In this document: positions 9,377 to 17,160 of the stretch, one piece after another
Position numbering within the stretch: the first letter of the stretch is position 1
Layout: each line of letters begins with the position of its first letter
NCBI RefSeq assembly: GCF_000169175.1
Contig: NZ_AAWS01000047.1
Span: 1 to 64,000, forward strand
DNA length: 64,000 nt
From: Microscilla marina ATCC 23134
GTDB lineage: Bacteria > Bacteroidota > Bacteroidia > Cytophagales > Microscillaceae
Reading direction: 5' to 3'
Notes under the pieces: model-generated
Database searches by the model: none
What the model saw: the letters and a program-made list of their open reading frames with translations, nothing else
What the model was told of the DNA's origin: nothing
Translations under genes and position numbers: made by a program

Positions 9377-9952
9377 TTAGAGGTTATTTTTCATTCGTCG
9401 ACTTACTTTTTGTTGTATTTTCTCTATACATCGGTCAAGCATCGACTCAACTGAAATGGTACCAGTACTATATACAGGACAATCGGAGTAAGGGGAGTAG
9501 TCTTCGTAGATGCTTTCTTTGGCTACATTACAAAAATCCCATTTTTTGATCAATTGCCCGTTTTTGTGAAGAGCAAACGCTACATCAAGTCTTACTTTTT
9601 CGCGTGATACGGTAACAATGCCGCAGTCTTCGGGGCAGCGAATGGCAGTACCTGTTTTTTGTTCAAAGCGTATGCTGCGAATTGTTAACTTAAATGGAGT
9701 ATTGACAAAAAGCCCTCCTTGTACCTCTACCCGGTTTTCTTGCATAAGTGTGGTGAGCTTACTTTCAACATAAGTCTTGGTATCGACCCGGTTCCAGTTG
9801 TTGAGGTAGTTGCCACTGTCAAAAGAAACAGCCACAGATGTTTGATCTAAAAAAAGAGGGGTTTCAACAGGTAGTTGTACTTTGCCACAACTGCTCACTA
9901 GAGGAAACAAAAGGCATAGCCATACCATTGATAAAAAAGAGTGGTTTTTCAT
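9377..9952 (-). CDS. Hypothetical lipoprotein, 191 aa
   Basis: I do not recognise the family. The start MKNHSFLSMVWLCLLFPLVSSC-GK is a lipoprotein signal peptide with the modified Cys at position 22. The mature part is about 170 residues, largely beta-strand-like (e.g. PFKLTIRSIRFEQKTGTAIR), with later cysteines in RCPEDCGIVTV, KKWDFCNVAKES and YSDCPVY that could form disulfides in the envelope. The acidic NVAKESIYEDYSPYSDCPVYSTGTISVESMLDRCIEKIQQKVSRRM end is predicted helical. It converges on the large LRR gene. Copy H2 of the hairpin repeat begins 36 bp upstream of its start. Confidence 0.7.
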   Translation of the reverse strand: MKNHSFLSMVWLCLLFPLVSSCGKVQLPVETPLFLDQTSVAVSFDSGNYLNNWNRVDTKTYVESKLTTLMQENRVEVQGGLFVNTPFKLTIRSIRFEQKTGTAIRCPEDCGIVTVSREKVRLDVAFALHKNGQLIKKWDFCNVAKESIYEDYSPYSDCPVYSTGTISVESMLDRCIEKIQQKVSRRMKNNL

Positions 9953-9987
9953 TTTATCGAGAGGTTAGTAAAACGGAAAAAATAAAA

Positions 9988-10105
9988 TGAGCCAAATATG
10001 GTGCAATATTTTAGTTTCAGGCGATTGAAAAAATATTTGCATAGCCAAAGCTATGGACATATTTTTTCAAGAAGTCTGGGGCTATAAGATTAGTCAAATG
10101 GCTCA
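9988..10105. repeat. Dispersed hairpin repeat, copy H2
   Basis: Terminal TGAGCC (9988-9993) pairs with GGCTCA (10100-10105). Inside, a 12-bp perfect stem (10025-10036 with 10059-10070) surrounds the core CATAGC-caaa-GCTATG (10040-10055). It is the same architecture as H3 at 15749-15866, with different bases in the long arm but pairing preserved. Confidence 0.7.
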
Positions 10106-10214
10106 GGTTATTTTAGTAGTTTTACTTATTTCACAAAAAAATTGATAAAAAAGTGGGCTACCCAGAACTTGTCAGCCTATACGCCATATCATTAGTTCTG
10201 TGTTTCAATAGGGC

Positions 10215-10247
10215 AAAAAAAACACCTGATGTGTTGAGTATCAGGTG
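10215..10247 (-). terminator. Rho-independent terminator of the RRM gene
   Basis: On the minus strand CACCTGAT (10247-10240) and its complement ATCAGGTG (10230-10223) form an 8-bp stem followed by eight T (10222-10215). It lies about 57 bp past the RRM stop. Confidence 0.85.
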
Positions 10248-10303
10248 CCATAGAAATGGAGATAATAATGTATGTGATAGTGAGGGTTGCACTACAACTG
10301 GTT

Positions 10304-10651
10304 TTAGTACCCGTTGTTGTAGCCTCCGCCTCGGTTATAGCCACCACCGTAGCCTCCGCCCCGGTTGTAGCCACCACCACCACCGCTAAATGCGCGATTG
10401 TTGTGCTGCTCACGAGGGCGAGCTTTTTTTACTACAATGTTTCTTCCTTCAAAATCACTTTCGTTCAAAGCATTGATTGCTTCAACTCCTTCTTCTTCGT
10501 TAGGCATTTCTACGAACCCAAAACGGCGAGACATCCCCGTATCGCGGTCATAAATTACTTTAGCTGATTCAACTTCTCCAAAGGGTTGAAATAGAGAATG
10601 TAAGGATTCGTTGGTGGTTTCGTCACTCAACTTAGCCACAAAAATATTCAT
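10304..10651 (-). CDS. Glycine-rich RRM RNA-binding protein
   Basis: A 115-residue single-RRM protein. RNP2 is IFVAKL (residues 3-8) and RNP1 is RRFGFVEM (42-49), both with the aromatic residues that stack on RNA. After the RRM (to about residue 80) comes a low-complexity tail of GGGYNRGGGY-type repeats. This is the bacterial glycine-rich RRM family, common in cyanobacteria and Bacteroidota and often cold- or stress-induced; the molecular role is usually RNA chaperoning. It is monocistronic, with a well-matched promoter at 10773-10802 and a strong terminator. The leader of about 115 nt is long for this organism and may be regulatory. Confidence 0.93.
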   Translation of the reverse strand: MNIFVAKLSDETTNESLHSLFQPFGEVESAKVIYDRDTGMSRRFGFVEMPNEEEGVEAINALNESDFEGRNIVVKKARPREQHNNRAFSGGGGGYNRGGGYGGGYNRGGGYNNGY

Positions 10652-10772
10652 GATAAAAAAAATTAAAAAAAAATAATAAACGTAAGAAATTGGTAAATGA
10701 TTATCAGGTGTAGATATAAATAGCTAAAGGCAAGATATATTCATTGGTTGATAGTTAAGTACCAATATTTGA

Positions 10773-10802
10773 CAAATATAACAAAAAACCAGACCTCTGC
10801 AA
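10773..10802 (-). promoter_or_regulatory. Bacteroidota-type promoter of the RRM gene
   Basis: On the minus strand TTG (10802-10800), a 19-bp spacer and TATATTTG (10780-10773) match the -33/-7 consensus exactly. Transcription would start near 10766, giving a leader of about 115 nt. Confidence 0.7.
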
Positions 10803-11343
10803 GAAAAGTGAAGATTTATTGTTTTTTTGTAATAGCTGAAAAAACCTCTTATAAGTATTTGATAATCAGGGTTGAGCCAAATATTCAGCTGTAGATAGTT
10901 TTCTTAAAGCATTTACTATTATACTGAGCAAATAACAAGCGATGAATAAAGGCTCTTTTTATAATGTGAGTAGCAAAAAATATAAAAGTTAGATGTAATA
11001 AAATGCCTTCGATGTGTATAAAAATAGGAATTATAATACTATTATCTTTATTTTAATACAATATACTGGCCTGCTATTTGATTCAGCTAGAACAATCAAT
11101 GTAAAGCATATAAAATACTTTTCTTACACCCCTCAAAATAGTCAACGCACTGATTGTCCAGCCATTTAAGCTACATTAAATACACCCGTATTTATACGTG
11201 TTTTTAGTGATAAGTCCCAATTGTTTTTAGGTATAAATACTCATTTGAATTTGGGTTGATTTAGGTAAACTCCTAAAGGCGCTTGCCGTTGAACCTACTA
11301 TGCAAACCTCAACTTGCATACCTTTTTCCAACTTTGATCAATT
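10803..11343. other. AT-rich intergenic region with two small palindromes
   Basis: No credible gene in 540 bp. Two inverted repeats precede the small gene: TAAATAC-accc-GTATTTA (11177-11194) and TATGCAA-acctcaac-TTGCATA (11299-11320, 24 bp before the start). They may be operators or leader hairpins. No good -33/-7 pair was found. Confidence 0.4.
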
Positions 11344-11598
11344 ATGACTATGACAGCTAAAACAATCAGCCGTAAATCCCTTGTTGAAAATTTATTACCC
11401 GAAATTATTGTACAAAGAACATTGAGTCAATTGCCCTTAGAACTAAAAAATCTATACCTCGCCAAACAAGCAGAAGGCGTAGAAGTAAGCATTGGACTTG
11501 ATATGCAACTTGGCTTTTATATGTTAGAACAAGCCAACCTGTTTCAAGCAGATTTGCTTTGGTGTGAAAACCAAAGTCGCAAAGTAGTGGCAGCTTAA
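11344..11598 (+). CDS. Small orphan protein, 84 aa
   Basis: Not recognised. MTMTAKTISRKSLVENLLPEIIVQRTLSQLPLELKNLYLAKQAEGVEVSIGLDMQLGFYMLEQANLFQADLLWCENQSRKVVAA is soluble, predicted mostly helical, with no signal peptide and a single Cys near the end. The gene is isolated, preceded by more than 500 bp of AT-rich DNA with two palindromes, and followed by a very clear terminator at 11671. This supports a real, separately regulated transcript. Its frame and codon use look like genuine coding sequence. Confidence 0.65.
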   Translation: MTMTAKTISRKSLVENLLPEIIVQRTLSQLPLELKNLYLAKQAEGVEVSIGLDMQLGFYMLEQANLFQADLLWCENQSRKVVAA

Positions 11599-11670
11599 GC
11601 CCTACTTGTTACAAATACTATCAAAATATTCACCTTGTAAATAGCTATACTATATTTTTTAAATGATAGT

Positions 11671-11703
11671 ACCTCCTCAAAGCAACTTGGGGAGGTTTTT
11701 TTA
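11671..11703 (+). terminator. Strong rho-independent terminator
   Basis: Stem ACCTCCTCAA (11671-11680) / TTGGGGAGGT (11687-11696), ten pairs with one wobble and a 6-nt loop, followed by seven or more T. It ends the 84-aa gene and also lies just before the end of the convergent gene at 11720. Confidence 0.9.
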
Positions 11704-11719
11704 TATGTACTAGAGTGGT

Positions 11720-13159
11720 TTAATACCTTGGAATTTCGTTCAGGCGATTCCTTATGTTTTTGATGTTGACCTTTTTCTGGTAATCTTTTTTTACCTGTTC
11801 AAACTGTTGATTGAGTTTCTTTATTTTGGTTTGAATTTTTGCGGGGTTTTTACTCAATTTATATGCATTGGTCAATATAATCACGATGTTTTTGTGGTAC
11901 TCTTCCAGGGCAGTCAAATATTCCGATGAAATCTGCTCTATTTCTCCTGTAATAAACTCTATTTTGTTGCGGGCAAGTATCGAATAGCCCACCCGGTCAT
12001 CTCTTACAATGATGTGATAGCTTATTTGATTTGAGTTTGAACTGACATAGCTCTTTTCAATCTTTTCTATATGTCGCATCACCTGACTATAGGTGTAGTA
12101 TTGATCTATAATATCATTGAGTGATTTATCTTTGAGCGTATTCATGTTTTGTGCATTGTACAACGTAGCCACCATCTCTTTGACAAACTCATTGGTAAGC
12201 TTGCGCAAAGCTTCTGTTTTTACTTTCAGATTTTCGTTGGTTACTGCCAACACCTTGTTCAAAGCCGAGAGGTTGTCATAGTGTTCTACATATTTACGCA
12301 AACCTTCATGAAAGCTTTTCAAATCTCCTGCACTTACTCCTTTGTGGTTTACCACGGTATTATTTACCAGGTTGGCTACCGAATAAATAGAGTTTACGGC
12401 AGGCACCGAAGATACCAATGATTGGGTGATGGGGTTACGTAAAATAGTGGAAACAACTCCTAAAAAGCGGTTCTTTTTGCGGCGCCTAAACCTTCTAAGT
12501 TTGCCTACCACTTGCTGGTTAATCAAGCCTACAATCTCGGTTTCCAGCGAAAACCCCAGTTCATTGTTTTGAGGATTATTCAGGCTGTTAATGGCATTGG
12601 CGTAGTCGGTAAACACCAGCGAAGCTTCCAGCCCATTGAGCCCGTTATTGAAGGCATAAATAAAATTTGCCGTAGTTTTTATACTTCTTATATTGGTTGT
12701 ATAGCGGTTTTTGGCATCCAGCAAATCTTTTATTTTAATATCTTTGATCGCTTTTACCCCTACATTTACCTCTTGCCGCAAGGTATTGTGTCTTTTATAA
12801 ATGCTGTTCAGCGAATCTCTCAATTCTTTACTCATTTGTTGGGTTTGGGCAAGGCCTTCTTTGCTTTTTTTGATGTTTACATTTACATTATTTAGTCTTT
12901 GCGCATTTTGTTGCGAGGTTTTTTGAATATTTAAAAATTGTTGATAAAGCAAGGCCAACGAATCTGACAAGACTTTGATGCGTGCCTGATCGGAGGTTGT
13001 TTTTTTTACATCAGGTGGGAAGGGGTTACCTCCTCCAGCCTTGATAGAGTCTCCCTTGGTGGGGAGAGGTGCTTGCTTTTTTGTAGAATCCTGTTGCGCC
13101 TGGGCTATAGTTCCGCATAATATCAAGGCAACAAATAAGAAGATTTTGACCATGTTCAT
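11720..13159 (-). CDS. Secreted coiled-coil protein, 479 aa
   Basis: Family not recognised. The signal peptide MNMVKIFLFVALILCGTIAQA-QQ is cut by signal peptidase I. Residues about 55-150 are a long heptad-like helix (LSDSLALLYQQFLNIQKTSQQNAQRLNNVNVNIKKSKEGLAQTQQMSKELRDSLNSIYKRHNTL). A central hydrophobic stretch (about 235-275, VVSTILRNPITQSLVSSVPAVNSIYSVANLVNN) could be membrane-active or buried. More helical coil follows (280-390 and 430-475), including LDKSLNDIIDQYYTYSQVMRHIEKIEKSY. The shape recalls alpha-helical pore-forming toxins and other periplasmic coiled-coil proteins, but no motif proves this. It is monocistronic, on the same strand as the sulfur island but 265 bp away from it. 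Confidence 0.7.
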   Translation of the reverse strand: MNMVKIFLFVALILCGTIAQAQQDSTKKQAPLPTKGDSIKAGGGNPFPPDVKKTTSDQARIKVLSDSLALLYQQFLNIQKTSQQNAQRLNNVNVNIKKSKEGLAQTQQMSKELRDSLNSIYKRHNTLRQEVNVGVKAIKDIKIKDLLDAKNRYTTNIRSIKTTANFIYAFNNGLNGLEASLVFTDYANAINSLNNPQNNELGFSLETEIVGLINQQVVGKLRRFRRRKKNRFLGVVSTILRNPITQSLVSSVPAVNSIYSVANLVNNTVVNHKGVSAGDLKSFHEGLRKYVEHYDNLSALNKVLAVTNENLKVKTEALRKLTNEFVKEMVATLYNAQNMNTLKDKSLNDIIDQYYTYSQVMRHIEKIEKSYVSSNSNQISYHIIVRDDRVGYSILARNKIEFITGEIEQISSEYLTALEEYHKNIVIILTNAYKLSKNPAKIQTKIKKLNQQFEQVKKDYQKKVNIKNIRNRLNEIPRY

Positions 13160-13424
13160 TCCTGAGATTTAGTTGTGTGATTGCTACAGCAAATTATGCC
13201 AGAAATACCATATATACAAATAGCGCTTTCTTATAAAACCAGAGAATATAAAAACGGCAGGTTATTTTTGGAATACTACAGAGCAAAGCCCAGATACAAT
13301 GCTGCGCCTGGATACTTGAGGGCTTGCCTGCTTGAGTTTTCAATAGTTCAACCATAAAGCATGGGCGCAACCACCCTTTGAGCCAATGACAAGGATAAAA
13401 GGCCTACTTCCAAGACTAAAAAAG

Positions 13425-13847
13425 CTAATGTGGCAATTTGTTGCGGAACAAGCCGTAAACATAAGTACCCAATAGTGCACTTGCCAACACCACTAGTATT
13501 ACCCCAAAACCGTGTCCAATGAGCACATACAATGGTCCGGGGCAGGCACCAGTCATCGCCCAGCCCAATCCAAACAAAACTCCTCCAATAAGGTAACGGG
13601 GAATTGATTTTTTCTTGTCATTGAAGGCAATAGGCTGCCCTTGAATAGAGCGTAGGCGGAACCTCTTGATCAGAAAAGTAGCCAACATACCCAGTGCTAC
13701 CGCTGAGCCTATGATACCATACATGTGGAATGATTGAAAACGGAACATTTCCTGGATACGATACCACGAAATTACTTCCGCCTTAGTCATGATAATACCA
13801 AACAGTATTCCGGCAAAAATATACTTAATCGTTTTCATTTTAATCAA
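13425..13847 (-). CDS. YeeE/YedE-family sulfur permease, small half
   Basis: A 140-residue membrane protein with about four helices (KYIFAGILFGIIMTKAEV, MYGIIGSAVALGMLATFLI, YLIGGVLFGLGWAMTG, YVLIGHGFGVILVVLASALLGTYVYGLF). The family signature GACPGP is present with C102. In YeeE/TsuA-type proteins conserved cysteines pass thiosulfate or other sulfur species through the membrane. It is half of a split permease; the partner is directly upstream at 13894 with a 46-bp gap, so both are probably co-transcribed. Similar pairs (PmpA/PmpB) are found beside persulfide dioxygenase and BigR/ArsR genes in other bacteria, which matches this island. An alternative start is 13838 (MKTIKY). Confidence 0.85.
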   Translation of the reverse strand: MIKMKTIKYIFAGILFGIIMTKAEVISWYRIQEMFRFQSFHMYGIIGSAVALGMLATFLIKRFRLRSIQGQPIAFNDKKKSIPRYLIGGVLFGLGWAMTGACPGPLYVLIGHGFGVILVVLASALLGTYVYGLFRNKLPH

Positions 13848-13893
13848 ACATTTGTTTGTATGTTCATTATTTCATTTATAAAGGCAAAAAAAA

Positions 13894-14493
13894 TCAAAGT
13901 TGCAAAATAAGTGGCAAGAGGTAATGTGTCATGAGTAACCCTCCAACAAAAAAACCAATGACCGCAATGAGCGAAGGAAGCTGTAGGTTTGATAAGCCAC
14001 TGATGGCGTGCCCCGATGTACAACCCCCTGCATAGCGAGCCCCAAAACCGATGAGAAAGCCTCCAAGTACCAATACCACCATTCCTTTGAGTGAAAAGAG
14101 TGCCTGCCAGCCAAACAAATCTGCGGGTGCTAACCCGGAGACATCTTGTACCCCCATTTTTTGCAAATCTTGTACTGTGTCTGGTGACACACTCACGGTA
14201 GGGTGCATCAAAAACTGGCTGGCAATCATACCACCCACTATCGCCCCTATTACAAACAATATATTCCAGCGGTCGGCTTTCCAGTTATAATGAAAAAAAC
14301 TCGTCTTTTTTCCAGCACCCAATGCAGCACAGGTAGTGCGCAAAGTAGCCGATACGCCAAACGATTTGCCAAAAAACAGCAGCGCAATGGCCACCAATGC
14401 GAGCAGTGGTCCGGCAATGTACCACGCCCAGGGTTGTTTAATTAGTTCTAACACAATTTGGTTGTTTTGATTGTAAAACCACGAATTTTTCAA
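13894..14493 (-). CDS. YeeE/YedE-family sulfur permease, large half
   Basis: A 199-residue protein with about five membrane helices ([78 protein letters not shown] and one re-entrant region). The hallmark [12 protein letters not shown] has C158, and a second conserved-looking cysteine is C55 in LRTTCAALG. It would act with the smaller half to move a reduced sulfur compound (thiosulfate is best known for the family) across the inner membrane. The gene leads the pair, with about 300 bp upstream before usp. Confidence 0.88.
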   Translation of the reverse strand: MKNSWFYNQNNQIVLELIKQPWAWYIAGPLLALVAIALLFFGKSFGVSATLRTTCAALGAGKKTSFFHYNWKADRWNILFVIGAIVGGMIASQFLMHPTVSVSPDTVQDLQKMGVQDVSGLAPADLFGWQALFSLKGMVVLVLGGFLIGFGARYAGGCTSGHAISGLSNLQLPSLIAVIGFFVGGLLMTHYLLPLILQL

Positions 14494-14796
14494 TTATAAA
14501 CTGACTGTTTCGTACAATACTCCGCAGTGATTTTAGTCAAGGTTGATAGCTGATTAACTTTGTTAAGCTCGCCAGAGGCTTGTTTATTAGTTGATGATGA
14601 ATTTAACAACTATTTAACTGCGTGTTTAGGCATACAACCTGAACCCTTTTAAAAATAAAGCAAGCACAAAAATTTATATAATTCACTGACTTACAGATAT
14701 TAACAGGGTAAACATTTACTCGAATCCGCTATGGACTATGGACTAAATGCTACGGACTATTGTTCGTACACTTGTAATTGAAAAATTCGTAATTAC
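14494..14796. other. Intergenic region, 303 bp
   Basis: AT-rich, with short local repeats (ctatggactatggact near 14730 and aattcgtaattac near 14785). No gene, terminator or clear promoter seen. Confidence 0.4.
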
Positions 14797-15627
14797 TTAG
14801 TTTAATTTAAAAGTCAATATGGGCTTGTACATATGGTTTACCAGGTTTTCAGAAATACTCCCCTTGATCAAATGATCCCAACCAGTACGCCCATGGGTAC
14901 CCATCGTAATTAAGTCTATAGAATGCTCGTGGGCAAAATAAAATACCCCTTCTTCAATTTTGCTGCTGCTCTCTACGTGAAACTCTACATTTTCCAGCTG
15001 ATTAAGTTCGGTAAACTTTTCCATCTGTTGAAACACCTCACGGTTAGTTTCTTTCCCCTTTTCTATTTTTAATAAGTGAATTTGCGCCTCAAATGCTTTT
15101 TGTAAGGTTTTTAATGCGGTTAAGTTTTCTATCTTTGGCTCTTTAAAATCATTGACCAGCAAAATCTTCTCAACCTCCCAATCGGGTTTATCACATTTGA
15201 TCGTAAGTACCGGAACAGGAGAGTACCTTACTACCTTTTCGGCGTTAGAGCCCACAAACATTTCTTTCCAACCTGACGCCCCACTGGTGCCCATTACCAC
15301 CAAGTCCATAGCATTGACGTTAACATACTCCACTATGTCGTCTATCATATTGCCAAACTTTACCACTACATGTACTTTTACTTTAGCGTCTTTGAGCCAT
15401 TCTTTAATTTTAGCTTCATTCTCCATACGCTCCTTCTCAAACTTGGTCATGTCATAATCCTGGCAATTGAGCATGTTGCCTTTGTCGTCAAAATAAGCAT
15501 CGCCAGGAGCAGGCAATACCTTCAAGGCGTGTATTTCGGCACCAAGCGAAGTTGCTATTTTTTCAGCCGTATGAAGGGCGTACTCCGATAATTCAGAAAA
15601 GTCAGTAGGTATCAATATCTTTTTCAT
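14797..15627 (-). CDS. Tandem universal stress protein (UspA)
   Basis: A 276-residue cytosolic protein made of two Usp domains (1-145 and about 150-276). Domain 1 starts MKKILIPTDFSELSEYAL and has the ATP-binding loop GTSGASGWKEMFVGSNAEKV (G-x2-G-x9-G-S/N). Domain 2 starts EKILLVNDFKEP and has GTHGRTGWDHLIKGSISENLV, also close to the ATP-loop consensus. Such proteins support survival under starvation, redox or energy stress; the exact role here is unknown. It sits inside the sulfur island on the same strand, so a link to sulfide stress is plausible but only inferred from position. Hairpin repeat H3 lies about 120 bp upstream. Confidence 0.92.
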   Translation of the reverse strand: MKKILIPTDFSELSEYALHTAEKIATSLGAEIHALKVLPAPGDAYFDDKGNMLNCQDYDMTKFEKERMENEAKIKEWLKDAKVKVHVVVKFGNMIDDIVEYVNVNAMDLVVMGTSGASGWKEMFVGSNAEKVVRYSPVPVLTIKCDKPDWEVEKILLVNDFKEPKIENLTALKTLQKAFEAQIHLLKIEKGKETNREVFQQMEKFTELNQLENVEFHVESSSKIEEGVFYFAHEHSIDLITMGTHGRTGWDHLIKGSISENLVNHMYKPILTFKLN

Positions 15628-15748
15628 ACTATATAAGATTCAGTTCACTAAAATTTTTCTTCAAATTTGCCTGATCCTTCCATTTTTTGCTATGATTATT
15701 GTCATAAATGGACACTTGAAACTACGAATGATCTGGAAAAAATAAGAT

Positions 15749-15866
15749 GTGCCAATTCAAGAAAATATATTGTTCTCAGACGATTCAAAAAAAACGGTGC
15801 ATAGCCAAAGCTATGAAGCTTTTTTTTTGAGAAGAATGAGGGCAATAGATACACTTTAATGGCTCA
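15749..15866. repeat. Dispersed hairpin repeat, copy H3
   Basis: Ends TGTGCC.. / ..GGCTCA; inner arm TCAAAAAAAA (15785-15794) pairs with TTTTTTTTGA (15821-15830) around the core CATAGC-caaa-GCTATG (15800-15815), which is identical to that in H2. The arm sequences differ from H2 but remain complementary. Confidence 0.7.
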
Positions 15867-16000
15867 AATTATTTATGAAAGATCACGAGCATTATTTTGT
15901 TTATATCCATAAAAAAACACAACCTTATCTTACTATGCCCTATACACTCTTTGCCAGGTAAAAACCCTTGAAAAAAGTGTGTGACTTGTGGGTTTTCAGT

Positions 16001-16299
16001 TTAGGAACATGTTCAAAATACGTGTCGAGATTGAGGGCGTATACTCGAGGCTGGCTGAGGCATTTTTTGCAGGCGTAGCCATAGCTACGGCGAAAACCGA
16101 TGGCTGCAGCCCTGCTGCGCCGAACTCTGCCAAAGGCTAAAAGTAACGAAAGTCAGTAAAGAGAACCGCAGAACGAAGTTCAAGCTCTGCGAAGCTAATA
16201 TGTTCTAAACCGGACAGCTTCAAAGTCCCGATTTCTTATCGGGGTTATTGTTGAGGGCTACGCCCGAAATCCCGTTTACGGGGCGATCACGTTCCTTAG
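16001..16299. repeat. Dispersed element M, copy B
   Basis: About 299 bp starting TTAGGAACATGTTC and ending ATCACGTTCCTTA, with its right-hand 139 bp nearly identical to copy A at 6919-7055. A reversed fragment of the same element (tagcttcgcagagct) follows at about 16397-16420, so the locus is a composite. No protein is encoded. The surrounding gap (15867-16691) holds further cccgat/atcggg hairpins but no gene. Confidence 0.75.
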
Positions 16300-16691
16300 T
16301 GCTAAATATTCGTGCTCACGCAATGGACGTATCTGGAGGCTATGCTGACATCCCGCTTGCGGGGCGCCTAGTGCACTGGAAACTAAATTCCTACTACATT
16401 AGCTTCGCAGAGCTCGCCACAGCAGAGCTGCCCCGATGAAATGAATCGGGATTTAGAAATAGGCTCGGTTATTCGGAGTCTTTAGCCCACTGACTTTACT
16501 TAAAAAAAACTTGCGTAGCTCCGGTTCCGATATGCATCGGAATTGTAAACTAACTCTGCGCGATTTTTTAAGTGCGTCAGAAAACAAAACTCATCCCAAA
16601 TAATAGCGCATTTACTTAATGTTTAAGGTACTAGTCCCTAAAACCCTACCCCTGTCGTTTAGTAAAACAAAACACTATTTTTTATACTCTT

Positions 16692-17000
16692 CTAAAGAGC
16701 TTCATTCCAAGCCATTATACCACCAGCAAGATTATACAACTTGGTAAAACCCATTTCAGCCATCAGTGCGCAAGCCTTGCCGCTTCGGTTACCACTTCGG
16801 CAATACACCAAATAGGTTTTCTCCTTGTCGAGTTCAGCTATTTTGCTGGCAAAGTCAGGTTGCATAATGTCAATTAGTTGGTGGTTGGGCACACTGCCAT
16901 CTTCCAATTCTATGGGCGAGCGTACGTCTAGTATGACAGCGTCAGGCTCTTGAGCTATTTTGTGTTTAAATTCAGCAACGTCGATGTTTTGAAAACTCAT
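16692..17000 (-). CDS. Single-domain rhodanese
   Basis: A 102-residue cytosolic sulfurtransferase. It shows the rhodanese fold pattern VILDVRSPIELEDGSVPNHQLIDI and the active-site loop CRSGNRS with persulfide-forming C67, then AGGIMAWNEAL. Being short, it likely passes sulfur between partners. It lies 160 bp downstream of the persulfide dioxygenase fusion on the same strand. With the YeeE pair it fits sulfide/persulfide to thiosulfate handling. Confidence 0.93.
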   Translation of the reverse strand: MSFQNIDVAEFKHKIAQEPDAVILDVRSPIELEDGSVPNHQLIDIMQPDFASKIAELDKEKTYLVYCRSGNRSGKACALMAEMGFTKLYNLAGGIMAWNEAL

Positions 17001-17160
17001 AATTTGTATAACTAAAAAAGCTTTTTTTTAAAAATCAATAAATTTGAAAACCTCGCTTATCTTGCCCCTTCAAAGCTGTCTCATAATTACTGGTGAAACA
17101 GCCTTAAAAGAACAATGAGGTAAATAAAACTCCTTTACCCAAATTTTGGTAAACACGTGC

